Shown: positions 45,720-59,590 of the stretch, piece by piece
How positions within the stretch are numbered: position 1 is the first letter of the stretch
Layout of the letters: every line of letters starts with the position of its first letter
DNA from: Tenrec ecaudatus
Taxonomy: Eukaryota > Chordata > Mammalia > Afrosoricida > Tenrecidae
Length of the DNA: 64,000 bases
Direction of reading: 5' to 3'
NCBI RefSeq assembly: GCF_050624435.1
Contig: NC_134537.1
Location: 123,369,586-123,433,585 of the forward strand
Program-made: the position numbers and the translations under genes
Notes under the pieces: model-generated
What the model was told of the DNA's origin: nothing
The model's input: only the letters and a program-made list of their open reading frames with translations
Databases searched by the model: none

Positions 45720-45900
45720 TTTTCCACCCAAAACATTGAAATGGAACAAAATTTGAGCCCCTCAAGATGCTAAAAGAGCTGTTTTGACATGGTATAAATC
45801 TAAGTGCAGACTTTTGTGGAGAAGACAAGGAGGGATAAAAACACCAGCTTCAGAGAGTTGACCTAAATGAAGAAACAATAGCTTCGCAGTTCTCTATTTT
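45720..45900 (+). pseudogene. Possible mariner transposase remnant
   Basis: Contains AVLTWYKSKCRLLWRRQ, reminiscent of the mariner C-terminus and similar in order to 35880-35960. Weak. Confidence 0.35.
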
Positions 45901-45917
45901 TGTTACATAAAGGTTTC

Positions 45918-46023
45918 TAAGATGGATTGGGTCCAACTGTAACAGGAGCCGTGCTGTCTCATTCTGTTGTACACAGGATTGCTTTGAGTCAGTACTGACT
46001 CCATGGCACCTAACAGCAACCTT
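45918..46023 (+). repeat. RTE-tail SINE fragment
   Basis: GCTGTCTCATTCTGTTGTAC then CATGGCACCTAACAGCAACC. Confidence 0.6.
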
Positions 46024-46311
46024 ATTTAACAGCAGTATTTTTTACTTATCCTCATACAGTCTTTTCTTTCTTGTCTTTGCATGAGGGTAAATCAACATTT
46101 AAATTAAGTTTTATTCAGATGTTTTGACTCTGAGTTTCTTGTAAGCCTGTATAGGTGCTGTAGGTGTTTTATTCCTTTTAAAGAAGGGATGAGAGGATTT
46201 TTAAGTCACTTAGTCATTTTGGGTTTTGTTAATTTTGTGCCTTTCTTCTTAGCAGTCCTCGTGGGAGTAAAATAGTATCTCACTGTGGTTTTGATTTTTT
46301 ATTCCTTTGAA

Positions 46312-46505
46312 GAGCTTTGGTGGCGTAATGGTTATGTGTTGTAGGGCTAAGATCACAGGCACAGCAGTTCAAAACTACCCATTGTTCTGCATAAGGAAGA
46401 TGGGACTTTCTACTCCTGTTAGGTCTCAAAAACTCAAAGGAGCGGGTCTACCTTGTCCTATCGGGTCACTATAAGTCATCAACTAGATGGCAGTGAGTTT
46501 TGGTT
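46312..46505 (+). repeat. AfroSINE
   Basis: GAGCTTTGGTGGCGTAATGG head; ends CAACTAGATGGCAGTGAGTT. Confidence 0.85.
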
Positions 46506-46784
46506 TTGATGACTAATGACTCTGAGCATCTTTACATGTGTTTGATGCCCTCTCTGGTGAAATGTATGTCTACTCAAGCACTTTGCTTATGTTAAGATTT
46601 GATTGTCTTTTTGTTTAAATTGTTGAAGTTTTGTGTGTGTGTGGTGTATACACATATGTTACTAGAATTCTTGTCAAGTATGTGGCTTCAAAGATGTTTG
46701 CCCAGTCTGTACCTTGTCTTTTCTTTTGTAAAGTGTTTTGATGCATAAAAGACAAAAGCCAAACTGATGTGGGGTTGAGGGTGG

Positions 46785-46965
46785 GGACCCACAATCTACC
46801 ATCAATTGATTCCAAACTTAAAGAGAGCCTAGATAGGACAAAGTAGAACTGCTCCATGGGGCTTCCCAGGCTATCAACCTTTAAAGAAGCAAGCAGCCTC
46901 CGCTTACTCCCACAAGTGTAACTGGTGAATTCAAGCTGCCAGTCTTGGTTAGCAACCCAATGCTT
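46785..46965 (-). repeat. AfroSINE
   Basis: Inverse copy with a CAAGCTGCCAGTCTTGGTTA end. Confidence 0.65.
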
Positions 46966-47404
46966 AATCAGTTCATGGCACTTGATGAACAAGTTTTTAG
47001 TGTTTGTAAGTTCCCACTTTTGTCTTTTTACTATTTGTGCTTTTGTTTGTTATTAGATAATTCTTCACTGAGAATTAGGCTTGACAGTGTTGCCCCTGTT
47101 GGTTCTGCTAATATTTATAGCTTTGGTTTACACATATAGGTCTTTAATTTTTTAATTTGTTTCTGTATGTGGTATGAGGGAAGGATTCTGTTTCACTTTT
47201 CTAGATACAGAAATCCAATCTGCCCAGCACTATTTATGGAAGAGACTCTTTCACCATTTATTGAATTTAGCAGCTTGTTAAAAATCAGCTGACCATAAAT
47301 ATATGGGTTTATTTCTGGATCTCAATTCTATTTCATTGGTCTTTGTCTATTATAATACTAGTGCCGGGGAATTTTGATTATTCTAGCTATATCAAACCAA
47401 AATC

Positions 47405-47690
47405 AAACTCACTACCATGGAGGCAATGCCAATTCATAGTGATCCTACTATCACTCAGGCACTGCCATGGAGTCAGTGCTGACTCATAGCATCCCCCTGT
47501 GGGTTTCCAAGACTGTCTACTGGAGTAGAAACTCCAGTCTTTCTCCCACCGAGCTGCAGGTGGATTTCAACTGCCAACCATGTGGATCGCAGCCCAACAC
47601 ATAACCACCAGGGCTCCTATAGGACAAGTCAAAACTGCCTCTGAGTTTCCAAAACTAACTTAATGGGAATAGAAAGCCTCCTTTCTCCCT
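47405..47690 (-). repeat. AfroSINE inserted in an AfroSINE
   Basis: Outer minus copy (47405-47445 and about 47618-47690) is split by an inner minus copy (47446-47617, ending ATAACCACCAGGGCTC). The outer copy resumes exactly at CCTATAGGACAAGTC. Confidence 0.7.
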
Positions 47691-48179
47691 TGTAGCTATA
47701 ACAGTATATCTTAAACCAGGATGTTTGAGTCCTCCGAAGTTGTTGTTCTTCAACATTGTTTTAGCTATTCAGAGCCTCTTGCTTTTCATATAAAGATGAA
47801 GATTGGCTTTTCTATTTCTGTAACAAAGAGTGTTATAGTTTTGATCAGGATTGCATTGAATGTACATGTTACTCTGTGTGGTATGGACAATATGTAGTTT
47901 TCAGTCCATAAACATGGAGCATCTTTCCATTTAGTCTTAAATGACTTCCAGCAGAGTTTTACCATTTTCATTGTAAAGATCCTTTATGCTTCCGGTTATA
48001 TATATTTATAGATATTTTCTTAGCTGCTATTGTAAGTAGAATTGTTTCCCTAATTTCCCTGTTAGATTTTTCGTTGCTGATGTATAGAAACCCAGCTGAT
48101 TTTTGTGGACCTTGTACCCTGCAAATTTGCAGAATTTTTCTATTAACTTTAAAAGTTTTCTCGGGGATTCTGGGAATAC

Positions 48180-48560
48180 CCAAAGTGTTGGACTGCTAAA
48201 CCGCAAGAGAGGTGGTTTACACCTACCAGCCGCTTCTGAGGAGAAAGATGAGACTGCACCTGTAGACATTTACAGTCTTAGAAACCTTATATAGGGTCAC
48301 TATGCATCAGACTTGACTGAGCAACAGTGGGTTTAGGCTTTCCTTAAAGAACTGTCGTGGCACTGTGGGGTAGTATTAGGCTGCTAACAGGAATGTCAGT
48401 GGTTCAAGCCGACCAGCTTCTCAGGAGAAAGATAAGGTTATCTGCTCCCATAAATATTTATAGTTTTGGAAACCCAAAAATGTTCTACTCTGCCCTGTAG
48501 GGTCACTATGAGTTGCAATCAACTTGATGGCACTGGGTTTGTTTTTTGGGATTTGGGTTA
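48180..48560 (+). repeat. Two AfroSINE copies near CFAP97 exon 2
   Basis: 48180-48330 (GGACTGCTAAACCGCAAGAG head) and 48345-48560 (ends CAACTTGATGGCACTGGGTT). The second ends 300 bases before the exon 2 acceptor. The 300 bases between (48561-48861) show only T-rich intron sequence. Confidence 0.85.
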
Positions 48561-48832
48561 TTTTCCTTATGGCTCAAGTAAGTATCTTTGTTTGTATTAT
48601 GCCTGCCTTGATGCTCTGGATTTATTTTTCTGTGAACTAGGCTATTGTATTTATTTTTTAAAATTATTCATACAAATTGTTATTACCTCTGTAGCCTCAC
48701 AATTACTGAGGTTTTATTTTTGTTTTGTTGTTTATTATTATTTTGGAAGTGTTGTGGGGACATATATTAGCCAAACTTCCCTGTGTGGGTAAGTTATGCA
48801 GTAAATGAAAATTACATATGTTTAGAAATTAG

Positions 48833-50330
<1,498 letters not shown>

Positions 50331-50369
50331 GACCTGTTTTCTCTACCCTCCTATCCTGGTGACTTAGTT

Positions 50370-51850
50370 AAAGCCTTTGATATCTGATCTCCAGGCCATT
50401 CCCTCACGGTATGGTTATGTCTAAGATGTTTTCATAACTTTTCCCCCTGTGTGCTTTCATAAATTCATAGATATATTTGCAGCAAAGTAAGTAAACATAT
50501 ACAAATATTCTCTGTCAAACATATATATTTGTTGGTTTACTTTCCTCACTTTCCCACACTTGTTTAGCCTACAACCCTATATCCAAGCATCTACTCTTAG
50601 ATCTCTACTGTTGAATCATTGTGTATACAACAGTATTTGCTTCAGTTGCCTTTATTTCTTTCACTCCTCCCAATGTCATTGCCTTCATCATAGTTTGCCA
50701 ACCTCCCTCTTAGTGTATATTGCCTTCCCCTTCACCCAAGTCAACGTGTGTCTGCTTTCCATTAACTTCCCCTCCCTCTCTTTCCCTTCTACCCTGTTAC
50801 CATCAAAGGCTTTTATTGTGAAAACCTTTTCTTGTTTTTTCCCCAAGTATCTATGATAGTGGTCTCCTACAATATTTGTCCTTTAGTGCGTGACTAATTT
50901 CACTCAGCATAATGTCCTCCAATTTGATCCATGCTATGAATTTTCTCACAGATTCACTGTTATTCTCGTAACATTGTATAGTATTCCATTGTCTATATTC
51001 CAAAGTTCGTTTTCTTTCACTGATAGCCATTAGGCTGTTTCAATCCTTTTGCTAGTGTGAATAGTTCTACAATGAACAATGTTGTGCATGTATTGATTGA
51101 TGTCACAGCTCTTTGTTTTTTAGGGTATGTACCCCATAGAGGAATTGCTGGGTCATATATTTCTATTTCCAACTTTGTGAGGAAATAATACCACTTTACA
51201 GTGTAAAGAGTGTATGAGGTTCCAGTCTCTCCACCCTTACCAGTGTTTGTTTTTTTAAACTGTTAATGCTGGGGTGAGGTGATATCTCACTGTTTGGATC
51301 TCTCAAATGGCTAATTGAGCATTCCTCCATATGTGTTGGCTGCTTGAATGTATTCTTTAATAAAGTTTCTGTTCATATACCGTATATACTCAAGTATAAG
51401 CTGACCTGAATATCAGCCGAGACACCTAATTTTACCACAAAAAATTCATTAAAATGTGCTGAAAAACTCAACTTATACACGAGTATATATGGTACTCTGC
51501 ATATTTATAAAAATATGATTTTCTTGTTGAGATGTTGAAGTTTTCTACTAATTTTTGAGATTTGTCCCTTGTCTGATCAGTCATAGCCAAAAATGTTTTC
51601 CCAGCCTGTGTTCTCTTTACTCTTGGTGTGAAGCATTTTACTCTTTGGATGAAGAGTTTGTTGCACATAATGTCCAATTTTTAGGAGGCCCCAGTCATCT
51701 ATCTTCTGCTGTTGGTGTGTTTTTTGTTATGTTTGTAGTGTCTTTATGCCCTGTCTTAGGGCCCCTAAGTTTGTCCCTATTTTTTCACTGACAGTCTTTA
51801 TAGTTCCATGTTTTCCACTTAAGTCTTTGATCTTTCTTGAGTTTGTTTTT
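50370..51850 (-). mobile_element. L1 LINE, ORF2 C-terminal region (decayed), interrupted by a MITE
   Basis: Minus-strand L1: GAATTGCTGGGTCATATATT is the classic ORF2-end block, preceded by TTAGTGCGTGACTAATTTCA. A TA-flanked MITE interrupts at 51380-51492. It ends beside the SPIN-like piece at about 51851. Confidence 0.8.
51380..51492. mobile_element. TA-flanked palindromic MITE inside L1
   Basis: Left end CCGTATATACTCAAGTATAA and right end (reversed) CCATATATACTCGTGTATAA pair as terminal inverted repeats of about 24 bases. TA flanks both sides, and the L1 sequence reads through when the element is removed. Tc1/mariner-type. Confidence 0.75.
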
Positions 51851-51988
51851 GTGAACCCCCCCAACCATAAAGTTGTTTTAGCTGCTACTTCATCACTGTA
51901 ATTTTGCTACTGTTATGAGTTGGGCAACCCCTGTGAAAAGGTTGTTCGACCCCCAAAGAGTTTGCAACCCACAGGTTTAGAACCGCTG
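51851..51988 (-). mobile_element. SPIN-like hAT element, internally deleted fragment
   Basis: Contains CCAACCATAAAGTTGTTTTA, ATTTTGCTACTGTTATGA, then CCCCTGTGAAAAGGTTGTTC, GACCCCCAAAGAGTTTGCAA and the end GAACCGCTG. These match, by memory, the SPIN non-autonomous consensus with an internal deletion after CTGTTATGA. The strand label is arbitrary. Confidence 0.75.
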
Positions 51989-52390
51989 GCTCAGCAGATA
52001 GACTCAAAGACCAGGGATGACTTGACAACTGGGAATTGGGCTCATTTGAGTACTTGCCACTTGTGTCAAAGCCTTGGTTTTGGGGTGATTTGAAAACTAG
52101 GCTCACCGACCAGAGGACACACGGGGCTTCCTCATGTGGCTTGACTTCTGCGTACATGGCAGCCTTCGGGTTGCTGGACTCTATGTGTCGACTCAGCTCC
52201 AAACACAAGTGTTCCAGGAAACAGCCCAAACCTCATCACCTTCAGCAACCTAGAATCAGAGGTCACATAGTATCTCTGCCATACATTTGGCTGAAATAGT
52301 CACAAGCTCTCTCAAGTTTTTGATACATGACATAAAAGTGCAAGACATTTTCTAAAATCTCTTTAGTACATCTTCTTGCCACACATTTAT

Positions 52391-52469
52391 GTGGAGGCTT
52401 CCAAATGTTTGTGGAAAGATTTCATTAACTTTTAATTCCATTTTCCCACATTTTGAAGTCTTTTCATAG
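52391..52469. mobile_element. Mariner-like hairpin MITE (copy 5)
   Basis: GAGGCTTCCAAATGTTTGTG at left, CACATTTTGAAGTCTTTTCA at right. Confidence 0.65.
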
Positions 52470-52992
52470 TTCTATTTCTTCCACATGCAAAAAATAACCT
52501 GGTTGGTGCAAAACATTAACATGATTGACTGAAAATGGAAAGGTTGGAAGTCTGCATTAACCCATAGGTGCCTTGAAAAAAAAGCTTAGTCATTTGCTTA
52601 CTAGAAACATCCATCAAAAACCCCAGGGAGTATAGTTTCCTCTAGCAGGCGGTTTGCCATGATTTGGATATGTTCTCCCTTTCAAGCGATTCCCAGCCTT
52701 GAGCTCCAAGATCTAAATTGGACTTGTGTAGCAGCTGAGGCTCCTTGAATATAACGCCTCAGTTACAGCTCTGTTGCAACTTCTGTAATCTTCTGGGAGA
52801 GACCATGTATGAGAAGTTTTGACCCTGTAAGTCCCTAATCCCTTTATATTTTCTTTAAATTGTGCATGAAAACCAATCCATTTTTAGCTTGCTTATCTTA
52901 TTGTGGCTAAACAAACACCCTCAGCATTCTGGTTGGAGGTTTCTTTTGCCAAATACATCAATTCATTAGCTGTTTTTTTTCCATTTTCCTTG

Positions 52993-53125
52993 TTGCCATG
53001 GGAGAAAGATGAGGTGTTCTACTCCTGTGAAGATTTACAACTTTCAAAATCCCAGAGGGGCAGTTCTACCCATAGAATTTGTATGGGTCAGAATTGACTC
53101 TATGTCATTGCATTTTGTTGCTGTT
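52993..53125 (+). repeat. AfroSINE 3' part
   Basis: GGGAGAAAGATGAGGTGTTC to CAGAATTGACTCTATGTCAT. Confidence 0.75.
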
Positions 53126-53689
53126 TTTAAGATACTAAAGCATATAATGTGGCTGTTTTGGAAAATCTTAGTACCAGGATATTAATATTCATATAGTGTT
53201 TCTATTAAGAGGAGCTAATGTGCTATACTTAAAAAATTAGATTAGCATGAAGATATTTGTATAGTGCTTTGGAGCACTGATTTTTTTGCCCCCATGGTTT
53301 TGTAATCTCCAACAAAGGATTGGGTAGGGCTGTGCAAATGAGGTATTTTATGGGCCATCAAAGGGATTGAACAGCTTGCTAATAATGCAAATAAATGTTC
53401 GTGACAACCTTTTTGGGGGGCGGGGGTGGTGGTACTATACAAATGATGTATATGGAACCCTAACAAGGGATTCATCAGTTTTATCGTCTCACTACGTTTA
53501 CAATGAGCCACCCCAAAGGTGGGGAACTTCACTACCACCAGTAAGAGAGAGGGAACAGAGAACACATCTTTAGGCCCTGGGTTCTACACTGAGAACCTCT
53601 TAGATCTAGTAAACAGAACTGTGACATCACAGTGCAGACAGTGAGAAGCAACACCAGTGAAATGGTGGCAGGAGAATCAGGTATGTGGC

Positions 53690-54180
53690 AGTGCAATGAG
53701 CTGGGTACAATGGGGATGCCAACTCACAGAACGAGCGCTTGCCGGAATGAGGTAACCTCCAGGTCTTTACTGGGAAGCTATGTTTTACAACTGATAGTGT
53801 GGGAGCTGAACACCTTTGGGCTGAGACTTGCTAGTAGACTGAGTAAGATGCTTCAAGGGCATTTACTGGTTGAGCTAAAGAGCTTTGTAACACTTCCCCC
53901 AAACATGTGTTTGTATGGAACAGTTGTAACACAGGGCAGGGCTGAAAGACTGAGGGCCAGGAAGAAAGGCCTGACTGGAGAAAAACTGCTCTGATAGAAT
54001 AACTGTATCCTCAGTTGCTTCTGATTCTGAATTGTAATCCCTTATATACATTACAAAACCTTATATGCATACAAAACCCTGTATCTGTGAGTTGTGTTTA
54101 GCCATTGCAATGAATTAGTGAACCTAGCAAAGAAGTAGAGAGTGCTGTTGGGGGAACAGCTGTATCAGAACTGGTAACAA
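53690..54180 (+). repeat. LTR-like dispersed repeat, copy B
   Basis: AACTGTATCCTCAGTTGCTT, then TTTAGCCATTGCAATGAATT at about 54097-54116, shared with copy A. Family not identified. Confidence 0.45.
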
Positions 54181-55210
54181 GATGGGAGAGAGGAGATGTG
54201 TCTGTTACCATCTCATAAGAATAAGCTTTATTTTATTTTACAATTTAAATCACACACACACACTAGGAAGACTAGCTCGATGTTAATTTCCTTTAGAATT
54301 AAATTTTTAAAGGCTTGAATATATGGTTAATTAACAACTTTAGTAAATTCTACAAAATAGGTACTTCTTAGAAGCCAGATAATTTAATCTGTACAGCACT
54401 AGTGGTTTCTCCATGGTTGACGATCATTCAGTGAAGTAACTCAGGGTGCCCGCCCCAGAACCAGAATCATTAATGTTTATTATCAGCATTAACCATAGAA
54501 TAAAATGTGATAATTAATATCTGTAAATTACTTTTTAAATTTTCTTAGATTATTTATTCTGAATACTGACAAAGTTGTTTGGTTAAACATTTTACATTTT
54601 AAATTGAATTACAGCAGCATTAGTTGAAACAAATATAGTTCCTGAACAGAAACCTTTTTTGACTTCTCTTCCTCTTTTTCTTTAATTAGGACTGTATTCT
54701 TTTAAAAAGTTATTAATAATAGGTTCACAAATAATAATTATCATAACATGGCTGAAACACCAGGATATTTGACAAAAATTAGCAACTATAAAAACACTGA
54801 CAGCAATGGAAAACAATGTGTGCTTGTACTATGTGCAGACAAAGCCACATGATTCCTTGACAGCTCTGACCAGGAGTGCATTAGAAGGTTCTGAAAGTAA
54901 ATTGGCACAGAGTTTTGACCTTGTAGGTATGTTAATGCATGTAAGCTGAGCTGCTTACCCCCTACTCCTCCTTAAAAAAAATTCAACAAATTGAAAACTT
55001 AATTTCATCATTTCTTTTAAAACACTAGGAAGCTCCTGTTACTTTTTAAAAAATAAGTTTTTATAATCTTTGACAGTCTTTGATTTAAGCATTGGGAAAT
55101 GGACTTAACTATTACTGCTTTTACCCAGGAGGTTTAATTTTTCTGTACCATTCTCATTTTAAAGTCGGGATTAAAAATGCCTCTTTCCTTAATAATACTA
55201 TAATGAATAC

Positions 55211-56033
55211 AAGGGGGTACCCAAAGAAAACTGGAAAAAAAATTTTCAAAGCTATATATTTAATTTTTTTACAGAACAACCTTATCACCTTCAAAGTACT
55301 CTCCATTATATTTAATACATTTGTCAAAACTGCAATTACACTCTTGGAAACATTTTTCAAACTCGTCTGTTTGGGTGGTTGACAGCACTGCCTAGTTCTT
55401 TTCTTAACCTCTTCTGTGCTGTCCTCTCATGGCCTTTCACCTGTAGGAGAAAAAAAGGTCACACAATTGAGGTTGGGTGAGTAAGGTGCATGGGGTAAGA
55501 GAGGCATGCTGTTTTGCACACTGAGCTGGCTGTATGAGCAGGTGCATTGCAGTGACAAAACCTGTCCCTTGTCTGCCACAAATCACGCCTTTTTTTGTCG
55601 CACACTGTTAGGCTATCTTTTCAGAACCTCTAAATAGAAAATATGGCTAACAGTCTGACTAGGTAGAACGAACTCCAAATGCACTACAAGTCAATATTTC
55701 TGTCTGACGTCATCAGTATTTCACCTTTTTTGAAATGAGAAAAACACTCATACACTTGAGTTTTTCCTCTAGCACTGCCCTTGTAAGCTGTGTTCAACAT
55801 CACAACAGTTTCTGGCATTTTTCCCAATCAGGAAACAAAATTTCACAGCCGCATGTTCTCTTAAATCTGCTACCACAAAAACCAAAATTTGAGCGAAACT
55901 GTTTTTACAAAAAAATAAAATGTGACCAGAGAGAACTTTCCCAGATTACGCCTTGATGCTTGCCTAGCAGGAAAAATGCATACTACAAAAGCTCTGCTCT
56001 GCCCAATGCAATTATGTTTTTTTGGGGGGGTAC
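55211..56033 (-). pseudogene. Decayed mariner transposon with terminal repeats
   Basis: About 0.8 kb with inverted ends: GGGGGTACCCAAAGAAAACT at left and, reversed, GGAGTACCCCCCCAAAAAAA at right. The minus strand reads DKCIKYNGEYFEGDKVV (mariner C-terminus) and YSPNL (55483-55469), the remnant of YSPDL, with the catalytic Asp changed to Asn. Stops and frame breaks throughout. Confidence 0.85.
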
Positions 56034-56929
56034 TCCATTATATATACAGAACAAAAGCTATATAACTAAAAAAAGCTAATAAAATACTAAATAAATAATA
56101 TTAAATAAATAAAAAAAACTAAACAAAGATACTCTCAAGTTAAAATACTTTTTTTAAACATCAGTTTACCTTATATTATACTTTCGTTTAAAAAATGAGA
56201 ATAATGTGTTAGAACCCTTTGGCAAATGTTTAGTAATTAGGATTTAGTGAAAGTTGTAATTTGGAAATTTTATAACTGTTTTAGGCATGTTGGTAAAAAC
56301 ATATCATTTGATAATTATAACATGGAAAAGAATTCTTTTGGTTAAAAATGTATTTCATGTATTCATTTTGACTTAATGTTTTAATGAAAGATAAAATGTT
56401 TGACTTTAGCATTTTTTCCAATAAAAATTACTTATTGGCATATAATTCACATATTTCAATAGTATTTTAATGATAATATTAGTAGCCATAATCTTGTAGA
56501 AAAAAATCTTTCTGATTAAATTAATAGTTGGAAATATTCCTATTTTTTCTTACCATTGTTTAGTCATTGCTTTCATCAGTCACTGTTGAGGATATTTTAT
56601 ATTTTGAAGTATGTCCTCCAACTAACAATTGCTGCAATCAATTATAGTAGTGAATTCAAACCAGAGATTTCTTTTGTTTTGTTTCAAACCAGAGGTTTCT
56701 AATGACTCAGCTATGAACCTGCCTCAGGGAAACAAAAAATAAACAAGGCAGCATTTTTCCACTCAAAGCTGCCTTAGATGGTTTTCACCACACTTGTCAT
56801 TTGGATATTATTAGCATTAATATACAATATTAACATACAGCAATATAATTCTATACAAATAGTAACAGAACTATTTTATATGCTAATATAAACATATATA
56901 CATGTATAATGTATGTCAAAAAGTTTGTG

Positions 56930-58310
56930 GAACAATTCCATTACCTACTAACTCCATTTGTCCACATACATTTTTTTCCACATACTTTTTATGTGGAATT
57001 TACCATGTGGTATTTACCATGTCGATCATTGATTGGTTACCCCTTCCTCCCTCTCCTTTCCCCCAACCCTCCTGGTATCACTACTCTGATAATCAGGCCT
57101 GAGGGCTTATCTGTCTTGGATTCCCTCTGTTGTGAGCTCTTATCTGTGTCAGTGTACATGCTCTGGTCTGCCTGGATTTGTAAGGTAGACTTGGGGTCAT
57201 GATAGTGGGGGTGAGGATGGATGCATTAAAGAACTCGAGGAAAGTTGTATGTTTTGTGGGTATTATACTGCACCCTGACTGGCTCATCTCCTCCTTGTGA
57301 CCCATCTGTGAGAGGATGTGCAGTTGTCTACAGATGGGCTTTGGATCTCCATTCCGCCGCCTCTCCTTCACATCAATATGATTGATTGGGGTCTTGATAC
57401 CTGATCCTATCGAAACGTCATGATCACACAGACTGGTGTGTTTTTTCCATGTGAGCTTGATTGCTTCCCAGCTAGATGGCCACTTGTTTATCTTCAAGTT
57501 TTTAAGACCCCAGACGCTGTATCTTCTAATAGCCAGGCACCATCAGCTTTCTTCACCACATTTGCTTGTGTACCCATTTTATCTTCAGTGATCCGGTTGG
57601 GAAGGTGAGCATCACAGAATGCCAAGTTATTAGAACAAAGTGTTCTTGCATTGAGGAAGTAGACTTGAGTAAAGGCCGAATGTCCACCTGCTACCTTAAA
57701 ACTTAACATATAAATATATGTACATAGATCTAGTTCCCTATCATTATATATACATATATGTACATATGTAAATGCCTGTATTTAAACCTCTATAATAAAT
57801 GTCCTTTGCCTCCTAGTTCTTTCCTCTATTTACCTTTACTTTCCTCTTCCCCCACTATCATGTTCAACCTTCATTCATTCGGCTTTCTGTAATTCCTCTC
57901 AGTTACAATGCACTTCATCAAACCTCACCAGGTATCCTATGCCCTCCTTGCTATCAATTTTAGGTCACTTGTTGTTCCCTTGTCCTTGGGTTTGTTGACT
58001 CCCCTGTTCCTTTCCCCCACCTCGCTGTCTCCCATGTCCCCCCAGAAATGTTGGTCCCATTGTTTTCTCCTTGGGATTGTTTATCCTGCCTATCTTATAT
58101 AAATAGACATTAAAAAAGCCTTTAAATAGTTCCAGGTCTGTCTATTGACCTTTATGAATGTTTTCCTATTGAGTCTGATGAATTGCCAGCCCCTGCCCCC
58201 AAAGTCTATTTTTGGGATTCCTCAGGGACTTCATTGCTTTGTTCCTCTTGCTGCTCTTTTCCACTTCCATCGTGTTTCGCCCATGTCCACATACTTTGTG
58301 GTGAAGCCCT
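56930..58310 (-). mobile_element. Old L1-type retroposon copy, 1.4 kb
   Basis: Collinear with 10960-12990 of the 2.75 kb element but with a single 245 bp-type unit (57400-57610). Blocks: TGGTCTGCCTGGATTTGTAA; AGACCCCAGACGCTGTATCT; CCCTTGTCCTTGGGTTTG. No coding capacity seen. Confidence 0.75.
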
Positions 58311-58440
58311 CTCATATAGTTATATAATATGCATAACTATTAATATACATATGTAAATATATACACAGTATATGGGACTATTAATATAGATTCATATACA
58401 GGCATATATGTCAATATATAAAAGAAGATGCATTATATAG

Positions 58441-58794
<354 letters not shown>

Positions 58795-59059
58795 TGACAT
58801 CTTTTAGTCATCAAAGAAAGTGTTTTTTCTATTGATCTCTAAGTCCAACTTCCAAAAATTTAAATACAGTGAATATTTTAGGGTGATATTAATGCAAGTA
58901 TAAATCCATATGGCATGTACTGTATGAAGCACTGTCTATGAAGCGACTCAATGGCAGTGAGTGAGTGAGTGAGGTACCATGTCAGTGCTCTGTTCATCAT
59001 GATGGTCTGTATTATTATTAGAAACAGAAAACTCATGCTTTTTTCGGCTCACAATTCTT

Positions 59060-59200
59060 TGAAGTAGGTATCACTTTTATCTACATCTTGTAGATTAAAA
59101 GAAAAATTCTCCCAAATGGGTTAAATGATTATTCCAAGGACACAGAGCTAGTAAGTATCTTAGCCGAATTTTCATCTTAAACTCAGGTAATCTGGCTGTA
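59060..59200 (-). repeat. MIR SINE fragment
   Basis: Resembles the MIR 3' half (gatgaggaaactgaggc-type and CACAGAGCTAGTAAGT). Confidence 0.5.
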
Positions 59201-59324
59201 GAACCTTTTGGTTTAAACTAAAATTCAACCCAAATGAACAAATTAAGGGCTCCAATATTTCACAAAGCTAATGAAATGACGGAAACAGCTTTCAGAGTGA
59301 GCCTTTTTGTATTTCACTGGAAGA

Positions 59325-59435
59325 GCTCTTGGTGGCTATAGGTTCCATACTCAGTCACTGACTGAAAGTTGTCTGTTGGAACACATCAGCTGTTCCAGAA
59401 GAGAAAGATGTGACAGCCTGCTTCTATTTTATAGC
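59325..59435 (+). repeat. AfroSINE head fragment
   Basis: AGAGCTCTTGGTGGCTATAG head, then AGAGAAAGATGTGACAGCCT. Confidence 0.7.
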
Positions 59436-59524
59436 CAGCCACTTAGCAAACTCGTTCTTTAAAGCCACAATGACTAGTAATTTCCTTAGTGTGTACTGAT
59501 ATGCTTTTAAATCTGTTTTCTAGG

Positions 59525-59590
59525 TTGTTTGGAAAAATTCTTTTATCCTTTAATTCCATTTTTCCATGAATTTTTTGAAGTCCTCTCCAA
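59525..59590. mobile_element. Mariner-like hairpin MITE (copy 6)
   Basis: TTAATTCCATTTTTCCATGA then TTTTTTGAAGTCCTCTCC. Confidence 0.6.
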
